From the NCBI RefSeq assembly GCF_027744825.2, contig NW_026527054.1:1178001-1242000 (forward strand): a DNA stretch of 64,000 nucleotides, in the 5' to 3' direction. Below the pieces are notes generated by a model. It was not told the origin of the DNA and searched no databases. It saw only the letters and a list, made by a program, of their open reading frames with translations. The DNA comes from Synchiropus splendidus. Taxonomy: Eukaryota > Chordata > Actinopteri > Syngnathiformes > Callionymidae. The stretch's first letter is position 1. Each line of letters opens with the position of its first letter. A program made the position numbers and the translations under genes. Shown here one piece after another: positions 39,153-49,334 of this stretch.

Positions 39153-39160
39153 TCAGATTT
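39153..39160. repeat. Left copy of the 8-bp target-site duplication (TCAGATTT)
   Basis: TCAGATTT stands directly before the terminal inverted repeat and again directly after the other end (45,783-45,790). Removing the element and one copy restores a normal satellite unit across the site. Confidence 0.85.
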
Positions 39161-39306
39161 ACTGGCATCACGCTAGCCCGCGATCTACAAATACCCATCT
39201 CGCCAGCCCACAAAAAAAAAAACCATGCGCGTCTATTTGTGCCGATACGGTAGCGACTCCGTAAGCGCCAGTAAAGGGTAGTTGTGTGTTACGGAGATGA
39301 TAAATA
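39161..39306 (+). repeat. Left terminal inverted repeat of the foldback element
   Basis: This segment starts ACTGGCATCACGCTAGCCCG and ends GGAGATGATAAATA. It matches the reverse complement of 45,638-45,782 with roughly ten differences, several of them in and beside an A-run near 39,211-39,224. It is much more G+C-rich than the internal repeats. After 39,306 the two ends no longer match. Confidence 0.88.
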
Positions 39307-39366
39307 TTATTAAATATTATATAAAATATATTATATAAATAAATATGATTAAGAACACATATTACA
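39307..39366. other. AT-rich linker inside the left end of the foldback element
   Basis: About 60 bases of almost pure A/T separate the terminal repeat from the first internal repeat and have no counterpart at the right end. Confidence 0.5.
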
Positions 39367-42233
39367 AAAACCACAAGAGGTGAGTTTGGAGTGTTTTTAC
39401 TGTAGAATTCTGAAATAAATTGACTTTATGTACTGTAATAACATGTATATTATAAAAGAAATTATATAAAATAAACCAAAAGAGGTTAGTGAAATCTTTC
39501 ACTGCATTCCTGTTCAGGGTGGTCTACTCTACTATCCCTGTGAGTTTGGAGTGTTTTTACTGTAGAATTATGAAATAAATAGACTTCATGTACTCTGACA
39601 ACATGGATATTAATAAAAAATTATATAAAAAAAACTACAAGAGGTTAGTGAAATCTTTCACTGCATTCCTGTTCAGGGAGCTCTGCTCTACTATCCATGT
39701 GAGTTTGGAGTGTTTTTACTGTAGAATTATGAAATAAATTGACTTTATGTAATGTAATAATATGTATATAATGTAAAAAATTATATAAAAAAAACTACAA
39801 GAGGTTAGTGAAATCTTTCACTGGATTCCTGTTCAGGGAGCTCTACTCTACTATCCCTGTAAGTTTGAAGAGTTTTTACTGTAGAATTATAAAATAAATC
39901 CACTTTATGTACTGTAATAACAAGTATATTATGAAAAAATTATATTAAAAAAACTACAAGAGGTTAGTGAAATCTTTCACTGGATTCCTGTTCAGGGAGC
40001 TCTACTCTACTATCCCTGTAAGTTTGAAGAGGTTTTACTGTAGAATTCTGAAATAAATTGACTTTATGTACTGTAATAACATGTATATTATAAAAAAATA
40101 TTTATAAAAAAAACTACAAGAGGTTAGTGAAATCTTTCACTGGATTCCTGTTCAGGGAGCTCTACTCTACTATCCCTGTGAGTTTGGAGTGTTTTTACTG
40201 TAGAATTATGAAATAAATGGACTTCATGTACTGTAATAAGATGTATATAATGAAAAAAATTATATTAAAAAAACTAAAAGAGGTTAGTGAAATCTTTCAC
40301 TGCATTCCTGTTCAGGGAGCTCTACTCTACTATCTCTGTGAGTTTGAAGAGTTTTTACTGTAGAATTCTGAAATAAATTAACTCTATGTTTTGTAATAAC
40401 ATGTATATTATAAAAAAATATTTATAAAAAAAACTACAAGAGGTTAGTGAAATCTTTCACTGGATTCCTGTTCAGGGAGCTCTACTCTACTATCTCTGTG
40501 AGTTTGAAGAGTTTTTACTGTAGAATTATAAAATAAATCCACTTTATGTACTGTAATAACAAGTATATTATGAAAAAATTATATTAAAAAAACTACAAGA
40601 GGTTAGTGAAATCTTTCACTGGATTCCTGTTCAGGGAGCTCTACTCTACTATCCCTGTAAGTTTGAAGAGGTTTTACTGTAGAATTCTGAAATAAATTAA
40701 CTTTATGTACTGTAATAACATGTATATTATAAAAAAATATTTATAAAAAAAACTACAAGAGGTTAGTGAAATCTTTCACTGGATTCCTGTTCAGGGAGCT
40801 CTACTCTACTATCCCTGTGAGTTTGAAGAGTTTTTACTGTAGAATTCTGAAATAAATTGACTTTATGTACTGTAATAACATGTATATTATAAAAAAATAT
40901 TTATAAAAAAAACTACAAGAGGTTAGTGAAATCTTTCACTGGATTCCTGTTCAGGGAGCTCTACTCTACTATCCCTGTGAGTTTGAAGAGTTTTTACTGT
41001 AGAATTCTGAAATAAATTGACTTTATGTACTGTAATAACATGTATATTATAAAAAAATATTTATAAAAAAAACTACAAGAGGTTAGTGAAATCTTTCACT
41101 GCATTCCTGTTCAGGGAGCTCTACTCTACTATCTCTGTGAGTTTGGAGTGTTTTTACAGTAGAATTATGAAATAAATGGACTTCATGTACTGTAATAAGA
41201 TGTATATAATGAAAAAAATTATATAAAAAAGACCACAAGAGGTTAGTGAAATCTTTCACCGGATTCCTGTTCAGGGAGCTCTACTCTACTATCCCTGTGA
41301 GTTTGAAGAGTTTTTACTGTAGAATTATGAAATAAATTGACTTTATGTACTATGACAACATGGATATTAAAAAAATAATTATATAAAAAAAGAACTACAT
41401 GAGGTTAGTGAAATCTTTCACTGCATTCCTGTTCAGGGAGCTCTGCTCTACTATCCATGTGAGTTTGGAGTGTTTTTACTGTAGAATTATGAAATAAATT
41501 GACTTTATGTAATGTAATAACATGTATACAATGAAAAAATTATATTAAAAAAACTAAAAGAGGTTAGTGAAATCTTTCACTGCATTCCTGTTCAGGGAGC
41601 TCTACTCTACTATCTCTGTGAGTTTGGAGTGTTTTTACTGTAGAATTATGAAATAAATTAACTCTATGTATTGTAATAACATGTATATAATGAAAAAAAA
41701 TATAAAAAAAACTACAAGAGGTTAGTAAAATCTTTCACTGGATTCCTGTTCATGGTGGTCTACTCTACTATCCCTGTGAGTTTGAAGAGTTTTTACTGTA
41801 GAATTATGAAATAAATTGACTTTATGTACTGTAATAACATGTATACAATGAAAAAATTATATTAAAAAAACTAAAAGAGGTTAGTGAAATCTTTCACTGC
41901 ATTCCTGTTCAGGGAGCTCTACTCTACTATCTCTGTGAGTTTGGAGTGTTTTTACTGTAGAATTATGAAATAAATTAACTCTATGTATTGTAATAACATG
42001 TATATAATGAAAAAAAATATAAAAAAAACTACAAGAGGTTAGTAAAATCTTTCACTGGATTCCTGTTCATGGTGGTCTACTCTACTATCCCTGTGAGTTT
42101 GAAGAATTTTTACTGTAGAATTATGAAATAAATTGACTCTATGTATTGTAATAACATGTATATAATGAAAAAAAATATAAAAAAAACTACAAGAGGTTAG
42201 TAAAATCTTTCACTGGATTCCTGTTCATGGTGG
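39367..42233 (+). repeat. Left arm: about 18 tandem copies of a 160-bp AT-rich repeat
   Basis: GAGGTTAGTGAAATC recurs at 39,482, 39,641, 39,801, 39,960, 40,120, 40,280, 40,440 and onward every 156-161 bp to 42,192. The first copy is shortened (GAGGTGAGTTTGG near 39,377). Each unit contains the perfect palindrome AGTGAAATCTTTCACT (AGTAAAATC in a few), a block CAGGGAGCTCTACTCTACTA, and a long A/T tract. Copies differ in recognisable sub-types, for example GGGAGCTC versus ATGGTGGTC. Confidence 0.9.
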
Positions 42234-42352
42234 TCTACTCTACTATCCCTGTGAGTTTGGAGCGTTTTAATTTGTAATTACAAAATAATTACACCTTATG
42301 TCATAATAACACGTGCATAAAAAAAGGGCCTAGTGAAATGTCACTGGATTCG
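42234..42352 (+). repeat. Left half of a perfect 119-bp inverted repeat at the centre of the foldback element
   Basis: Read against the reverse complement of 42,669-42,787, every base matches, including the internal run of seven A. The first 17 bases belong to the arm repeat. The remaining 102 bases (from GTGAGTTTGGAGCG to CACTGGATTCG) occur only at the centre. Confidence 0.88.
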
Positions 42353-42668
42353 TAAGTGAGAGGTAAGTTGTGTTTGGGAGTAGTCATTTTTCCGTTTTTT
42401 GGAACCAACAGTGAAAACAATTAAAAAAAGTCACTGCAAGAATTGCAAAGTAAAAAGTACACAAATTCCGTGGGCGAGTAGCCAAGCACTTCCTAAACAT
42501 GAATCCAGTGGAAAAAAATTGACTTGCCTCTTGTGGTTTTCTTAAATGACTTTCTTTAGTGACTCTGGTTTTCTTAAATGACTCCTACTGTGCATGTTGC
42601 TACATGACATAATGTGTTTTACAAACTCTTGAAACTCACAGGGAAAGTAGAGAATAGCACCTTGAACA
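42353..42668. other. Central loop of the foldback element
   Basis: This 316-bp spacer lies between the two halves of the perfect inverted repeat. It has no open frame. Its right half contains a decayed arm unit in right-arm orientation (AAACTCACAGGGAAAGTAGAG near 42,633 and GAATCCAGTGG near 42,500). A short segment, GGTTTTCTTAAATGACT, occurs twice at about 42,535-42,585. Confidence 0.6.
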
Positions 42669-42787
42669 CGAATCCAGTGACATTTCACTAGGCCCTTTTT
42701 TTATGCACGTGTTATTATGACATAAGGTGTAATTATTTTGTAATTACAAATTAAAACGCTCCAAACTCACAGGGATAGTAGAGTAGA
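42669..42787 (-). repeat. Right half of the perfect 119-bp central inverted repeat
   Basis: Exact reverse complement of 42,234-42,352. Beyond 42,787 the two arms differ at once (GAGCTCCC here against the complement of GGTGGTC on the left). Confidence 0.88.
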
Positions 42788-45560
42788 GCTCCCTAAACAG
42801 GAATCCAGTGAAAGATTTCACTAACCTCATGTAGTTTTTTTAATATAATTTTTTCATAATATACTTGTTATTACAATACATAGAGTTAATTTATTTCATA
42901 ATTCTACAGTAAAAACACTCCAAACTCACAGAGATAGTAGAGTAGAGCTCCCTGAACAGGAATGCAGTGAAAGATTTCACTAACCTCTTTTAGTTTTTTT
43001 AATATAATTTTTTCATTGTATACATGTTATTACAGTACATAAAGTCAATTTATTTCATAATTCTACAGTAAAAACTCTTCAAACTCACAGGGATAGTAGA
43101 GTAGACCACCATGAACAGGAATCCAGTGAAATATTTTACTAACCTCTTGTAGTTTTTTTTATATTTTTTTTCATTATATACATGTTATTACAATACATAG
43201 AGTTAATTTATTTCATAATTCTACAGTAAAAACTCTTCAAACTCACAGGGATAGTAGAGTAGAACTCCCTGAACAGGAATCCAGTGAAAGATTTCACTAA
43301 CCTCTTGTGGTCTTTTTTATATAATTTTTTTCATTATATACATCTTATTACAGTACATGAAGTCCATTTATTTCATAATTCTACAGTAAAAACACTCCAA
43401 ACTTACATGGATAGTAGAGCAGAGCTCCCTGAACAGGAATCCAGTGAAAGATTTCACTAACCTCTTGTAGTTTTTTTAATATAATTTTTTCATAATATAC
43501 TTGTTATTACAGTACATAAAGTGGATTTATTTTATAATTCTACAGTAAAAACTCTTCAAACTCACAGAGATAGTAGAGTAGAGCTCCCTGAACAGGAATC
43601 CAGTGAAAGATTTCACTAACCTCTTGTAGTTTTTTTTATAAATATTTTTTTATAATATACATGTTATTACAGTACATAAAGTCAATTTATTTCAGAATTC
43701 TACAGTAAAAACTCTTCAAACTCACAGGGATAGTAGAGTAGAGCTCCCTGAACAGGAATCCAGTGAAAGATTTTACTAACCTCTTGTAGTTTTTTTTATA
43801 TTTTTTTTCATTATATACATGTTATTACAATACATAGAGTTAATTTATTTCATAATTCTACAGTAAAAACTCTTCAAACTCACAGGGATAGTAGAGTAGA
43901 CCACCATGAACAGGAATCCAGTGAAAGATTTTACTAACCTCTTGTAGTTTTTTTTTATATTTTTTTTCATTTTATACATGTTATTACAATACATAGAGTT
44001 AATTTATTTCATAATTCTACAGTAAAAACACTCCAAACTCACAGAGATTGTAGAGTAGAGCTCCCTGAACAGGAATGCAGTGAAAGATTTCACTAACCTC
44101 TTTTAGTTTTTTTAATATAATTTTTTCATTGTATACATGTTATTACAGTACATAAAGTCAATTTATTTCATAATTCTACAGTAAAAACTCTTCAAACTCA
44201 CAGGGATAGTAGAGTAGACCACCATGAACAGGAATCCAGTGAAAGATTTTACTAACCTCTTGTAGTTTTTTTTATATTTTTTTTCATTATATACATGTTA
44301 TTACAATACATAGAGTTAATTTATTTCATAATTCTACAGTAAAAACTCTTCAAACTCACAGGGATAGTAGAGTAGAGCTCCCTGAACAGGAATCCGGTGA
44401 AAGATTTCACTAACCTCTTGTGGTCTTTTTTATATAATTTTTTTCATTATATACATCTTATTACAGTACATGAAGTCCATTTATTTCATAATTCTACAGT
44501 AAAAACACTCCAAACTTACATGGATAGTAGAGCAGAGCTCCCTGAACAGGAATCCAGTGAAAGATTTCACTAACCTCTTGTAGTTTTTTTATAAATATTT
44601 TTTTATAATATACATGTTATTACAGTACATAAAGTCAATTTATTTCAGAATTCTACAGTAAAAACTCTTCAAACTCACAGGGATAGTAGAGTAGAGCTCC
44701 CTGAACAGGAATCCAGTGAAAGATTTCACTAACCTCTTGTAGTTTTTTTTATAAATATTTTTTTATAATATACATGTTATTACAGTACATAAAGTCAATT
44801 TATTTCAGAATTCTACAGTAAAACCTCTTCAAACTTACAGGGATAGTAGAGTAGAGCTCCCTGAACAGGAATCCAGTGAAAGATTTCACTAACCTCTTGT
44901 AGTTTTTTTAATATAATTTTTTCATTGTATACATGTTATTACAATACATAAAGTCAATTTATTTTAGTAATTCTACAGTAAAAACTCTTCAAACTCACAG
45001 GGATAGTAGAGTAGAGCTCCCTGATCAGGAATCCGGTGAAAGATTTCACTAACCTCTTTTAGTTTATTTTATATAATTTTTTATTTCATAATATATTTGT
45101 TATTACAATACATAAAGTCAATTTATTTTATAATTCTACAGTAAAAACACTCCAAACTCACAGGGCTAGTAGAGTAGACCACCATGAACAGGAATCCAGT
45201 GAAAGATTTCACTAACCTCTTGTAGTTTTTTTAATATAATTTTTTCATTGTATACATGTTATTACAGTACATAAAGTCAATTTATTTCATAGTTCTACAC
45301 TAAAAACACTCCAAACTCACAGGAATAGTAGAGTAAAGCTCCCTGAACAGGAATCCAGTGAAAGATTTCACTAACCTCTTTTGGTTTATTTTATATAATT
45401 TCTTTTATAATATATATGTTATTACAGTACATAAAGTCAATTTATTTCATAATTCTACAGTAAAAACTCTTCAAACTCACAGGGATAGTAGAGTAGAGCT
45501 CCCTGAACAGGAATCCAGTGAAAGATTTCACTAACCTCTTGTGGTCTTTTTTTAATAATA
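42788..45560 (-). repeat. Right arm: about 18 copies of the 160-bp repeat in inverted orientation
   Basis: CTAACCTC, the reverse complement of the left-arm GAGGTTAG, recurs about every 160 bp from about 42,830 to 45,530. The same sub-types as in the left arm are present (AGAGCTCCCTGAACAGG and AGACCACCATGAACAGG). Their order is not an exact mirror of the left arm, so the two arms have expanded or exchanged independently. Confidence 0.9.
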
Positions 45561-45637
45561 TCCATATTTTTACAGTGTTTAAGCTGTATTTTTGTTTTAA
45601 AAAACGTTGAAGACACTTTCTTGAAATACATAACGTC
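45561..45637. other. Unmatched linker inside the right end of the foldback element
   Basis: About 77 bases between the last internal repeat and the right terminal repeat have no match in the left linker. I see no feature in it. Confidence 0.5.
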
Positions 45638-45782
45638 TATTTATCATCTCCGTAACACACAACTACACTTTACTGGAGCTTACGGAGTCGCTACCGTAAC
45701 GGCACAAATAGACGCTCATACTTTTTTTTGAGTGGGCTGGCGAGATAGGTATTTGTAGCTCGCGGGCTAGCGTGATGGCAGT
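45638..45782 (-). repeat. Right terminal inverted repeat of the foldback element
   Basis: The reverse complement begins ACTGCCATCACGCTAGCCCG and runs about 145 bases to GGAGATGATAAATA. It differs from the left copy at about ten positions, including the fifth base (C instead of G). Confidence 0.88.
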
Positions 45783-45790
45783 TCAGATTT
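45783..45790. repeat. Right copy of the 8-bp target-site duplication (TCAGATTT)
   Basis: It follows the right terminal repeat and continues straight into GATGTGCAAC of the interrupted satellite unit. Other units read TTAGATTT here. Both flanks share the C, so this private base was present in the target unit before insertion. Confidence 0.85.
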
Positions 45791-48700
45791 GATGTGCAAC
45801 TACTAGAAAGACCCTTTCTGCTATTGTGGGAGGTTAAAATTTCATGTTCTGAAGCTTCCCTGAAAAGTTATGCCACAATGCACAAAAACGCTTTTCAGCC
45901 TGAGATAAGGTGGGTTTCGGAACGCCAAACATAAAAGTGTTAATAACTTTGGAAAAACACTTCAGACAGTTTAGATTTGATGTGCAACTACTAGAAAGAC
46001 CCTTTCTGCTATAGTGGGAGGTTAAAATTTCATGTTCTGAAGCTTCCCTGAAAAGTTATGGCACAATGCACAAAAACGCTTTTCAGCCTGAGATAAGGTG
46101 GGTTTCGGAACGCCAAACATAAAAGTGTTGATAACTTTGGAAAAACACTTCAGACAGTTTAGATTTGATGTGCAACTACTAGAAAGACGCTTTCTGCTAT
46201 AGTGGGAGGTTAAAATTTCATGTTCTGAAGCTTCCCTGAAAAGTTATGGCACAATGCACAAAAACGCTTTTCAGCCTGAGATAAGGTGGGTTTCGGAACG
46301 CCAAACATAAAAGTGTTAATAACTTTGGAAAAACACTTCAGACAGTTTAGATTTGATGTGCAACTACTAGAAAGACCCTTTCTGCTATAGTGGGAGGTTA
46401 AAATTTCATGTTCTGAAGCTTCCCTGAAAAGTTATGGCACAATGCACAAAAACGCTTTTCAGCCTGAGATAATGTGGGTTTCGGAACGCCAAACATAAAA
46501 GTGTTGATAACTTTCGAAAAACAATTCAGACAGCTTAGATTTGATGTGCACCTACTAGAAAGACCCTTTCTGCTATAGTGGGAGGTTAAAATTTCATGTT
46601 CAGAAGCTTCCCTGAAAAGTTATGGCACAATGCACAAAAACGCTTTTCAGCCTGAGATAAGGTGGGTTTCGGAACGCCAAACATAAAAGTGTTAATAACT
46701 TTCGAAAAACACTTCAGACAGTTTAGATTTGATGTGCAACTACTAGAAAGACCCTTTCTGCTATAGTGGGAGGTTAAAATTTCATGTTCTGAAGCTTCCC
46801 TGAAAAGTTATGGCACAATGCACAAAAACGCTTTTCAGCCTGAGATAAGGTGAGTTTCGGAACGCCAAACATAAAAGTGTTGATAACTTTCGAAAAACAC
46901 TTCAGACAGCTTAGATTTGATGTGCACCTACTAGAAAGACCCTTTCTGCTATAGTGGGAGGTTAAAATTTCATGTTCTGAAGCTTCCCTGAAAAGTTATG
47001 GCACAATGCACAAAAACGCTTTTCAGCCTGAGATAAGGTGGGTTTCGGAACGCCAAACATAAAAGTGTTAATAACTTTGGAAAAACACTTCAGACAGTTT
47101 AGATTTGATGTGCAACTACTAGAAAGACACTTTCTGCTATAGTGGGAGGTTAAAGTTTCATGTTCTGAAGCTTCCCTGAAAAGTTATGGCACAATGCACA
47201 AAAACGCTTTTCAGCCTGAGATAAGGTGGGTTTCGGAACGCCAAACATAAAAGTGTTAATAACTTTGGAAAAACACTTCAGACAGTTTAGATTTGATGTG
47301 CAACTACTAGAAAGACCCTTTCTGCTACAGTGGGAGGTTAAAATTTCATGTTCTGAAGCTTCCCTGAAAAGTTATGGCACAATGCACAAAAACGCTTTTC
47401 AGCCTGAGATAAGGTGGGTTTCGGAACGCCAAACAAAAAAGTGTTGATAACTTTCGAAAAACACTTCAGACAGCTTAGATTTGATGTGCACCTACTAGAA
47501 AGACCCTTTCTGCTATAGTGGGAGGTTAAAATTTCATGTTCTGAAGCTTCCCTGAAAAGTTATGGCACAATGCGTAAAAACGCTTTTCAGCCTGAGATAA
47601 GGTGGGTTTCGGAACGCCAAACATAAAAGTGTTGATAACTTTCGAAAAACACTTCAGACAGCTTAGATTTGATGTGCAACTACTAGAAAGACCCTTTCTG
47701 CTATTGTGGGAGGTTAAAATTTCATGTTCTGAAGCTTCCCTGAAAAGTTATGGCACAATGCACAAAAACGCTTTTCAGCCTGAGATAAGGTGGGTTTCGG
47801 AACGTCAAACATAAAAGTGTTGATAACTTTCGAAAAACACTTCAGACAGCTTAGATTTGATGTGCACCTACTAGAAAGACCCTATCTGCTATAGTGGGAG
47901 GTTAAAATTTCATGTTCTGAAGCTTCCCTGAAAAGTTATGGCACAATGCGTAAAAACGCTTTTCAGCCTGAGATAAGGTGGGTTTCGGAACGCAAAACAT
48001 AAAAGTGTTGATAACTTTGGAAAAACACTTCAGACAGTTTAGATTTGATGTGCAACTACTAGAAAGACCCTTTCTGCTTTAGTGGGAGGTTAAAATTTCA
48101 TGTTCTGAAGCTTCCCTGAAAAGTTATGGCACAATGCACAAAAACGCTTTTCAGCCTGAGATAAGGTGGGTTTCGGAACGCCAAACATAAAAGTGTTAAT
48201 AACTTTGGAAAAACACTTCAGACAGTTTAGTTTTAAAGTGCAACTACTAGAAAGACCCTTTCTGCTATAGTGGGAGGTTAAAATTTCATGTTCTGAAGCT
48301 TCCCTGAAAAGTTATGGCACAATGCACAAAAACGCTTTTCAGCCTGAGATAAGGTGGGTTTCGGAACGCCAAACATAAAAGTGTTAATAACTTTGGAAAA
48401 ACACTTCAGACAGTTTAGATTTGATGTGCAACTACTAGAAAGACCCTTTCTGCTATAGTGGGAGGTTAAAATTTCATGTTCTGAAGCTTCCCTGAAAAGT
48501 TATGGCACAATGCACAAAAACGCTTTTCAGCCTGAGATAAGGTGGGTTTCGGAACGCCAAACATAAAAGTGTTGATAACTTTGGAAAAACACTTCTGACA
48601 GTTTAGATTTGATGTGCAACTACTAGAAAGACCCTTTCTGCTATAGTGGGAGGTTAAAATTTCATGTTCTGAAGCTTCCCTGAAAAGTTATGGCACAATG

Positions 48701-49334
48701 CTCAAAAACGCTTTTCAGCCTGAGATAAGGTGGGTTTCGGAACGCCAAACATAAAAGTGTTAATAACTTTGGAAAAACACTTCAGACAGTTTAGATTTGA
48801 TGTGCAACTACTAGAAAGACCCTTTCTGCTATAGTGGGAGGTTAAAATTTCATGTTCTGAAGCTTCCCTGAAAAGTTATGGCACAATGCACAAAAACGCT
48901 TTTAAGCCTGAGATAAGGTGGGTTTCGGAACGCCAAACATAAAAGTGTTGATAACTTTGGAAAAACACTTCAGACAGTTTAGATTTGATGTGCAACTACT
49001 AGAAAGACCCTTTCTGCTATAGTGGGAGGTTAAAATTTCATGTTCTGAAGCTTCCCTGAAAAGTTATGGCACAATGCACAAAAACGCTTTTCAGCCTGAG
49101 ATAAGGTGGGTTTCGGAACGCCAAACATAAAAGTGTTAATAACTTTGGAAAAACACTTCAGACAGTTTAGATTTGATGTGCAACTACTAGAAAGACCCTT
49201 TCTGCTATTGTGGGAGGTTAAAATTTCATGTTCTGAAGCTTCCCTGAAAAGTTATGGCACAATGCGTAAAAACGCTTTTCAGCCTGAGATAAGGTGGGTT
49301 TCGGAACGCCAAACATAAAAGTGTTAATAACTTT

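Larger units (their letters stand above)
13263..39160. repeat. Homogenised core of the 188-bp satellite array, left part
   Basis: About 138 head-to-tail units of 188 bp, roughly 38% G+C, differing by only a few bases each. Compared with the flank, all share GGTTTCGG for GGTTCCGG, CTGAAAAGTT for CTGCAAAGTT, GAGGTTAAAA for GAGGTGAAAA, and (CA or GT)AAAAACGCTTTTC for GAAAACGCGTTTTC. Two linked sub-types alternate. One reads TAACTTTGG, CAGTTTAG, GCAACTAC and usually GCACAAAA. The other reads TAACTTTCG, CAGCTTAG, GCACCTAC and usually GCGTAAAA. Isolated lesions include a one-base deletion in CGGACGCC near 38,538. The last unit is split by the foldback element. There are no genes. Confidence 0.97.
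39161..45782. mobile_element. 6.6-kb non-autonomous foldback DNA transposon inserted in the satellite
   Basis: The element is 6,622 bp, bounded by about 146-bp terminal inverted repeats and an 8-bp target duplication. Inward of these lie two arrays of a roughly 160-bp AT-rich repeat, about 18 copies each, in opposite orientation, around a short central loop. The whole element is therefore a giant hairpin-forming palindrome. No reading frame in it resembles a transposase, so it depends on one supplied from elsewhere. An 8-bp duplication fits hAT or P-type transposases among others, and long inverted repeats built from tandem units are typical of foldback elements (Drosophila FB, sea urchin TU). 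The ends (ACTGGCATCACG / CGTGATGGCAGT) did not let me name a superfamily. Because CAGT precedes the left duplication and also ends the element, the direct repeat could be read as up to 12 bp. The 8-bp reading gives the most symmetric ends. Confidence 0.88.

Noticed and set aside
39016..39374. Open frames across the left transposon junction and terminal repeat
   Set aside because: One is part satellite and part terminal repeat. The other lies in the inverted repeat and AT-rich linker. Neither resembles a transposase.
39367..45560. Regularly spaced repeats with palindromes, superficially CRISPR-like
   Set aside because: The whole 160-bp unit is repeated with no unique spacers, and the context is a eukaryotic transposon.
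47226..49318. Open frames of about 70 codons in the right core array
   Set aside because: They exist only because individual units lost a recurring stop codon. They are otherwise identical in kind to the other satellite readings.
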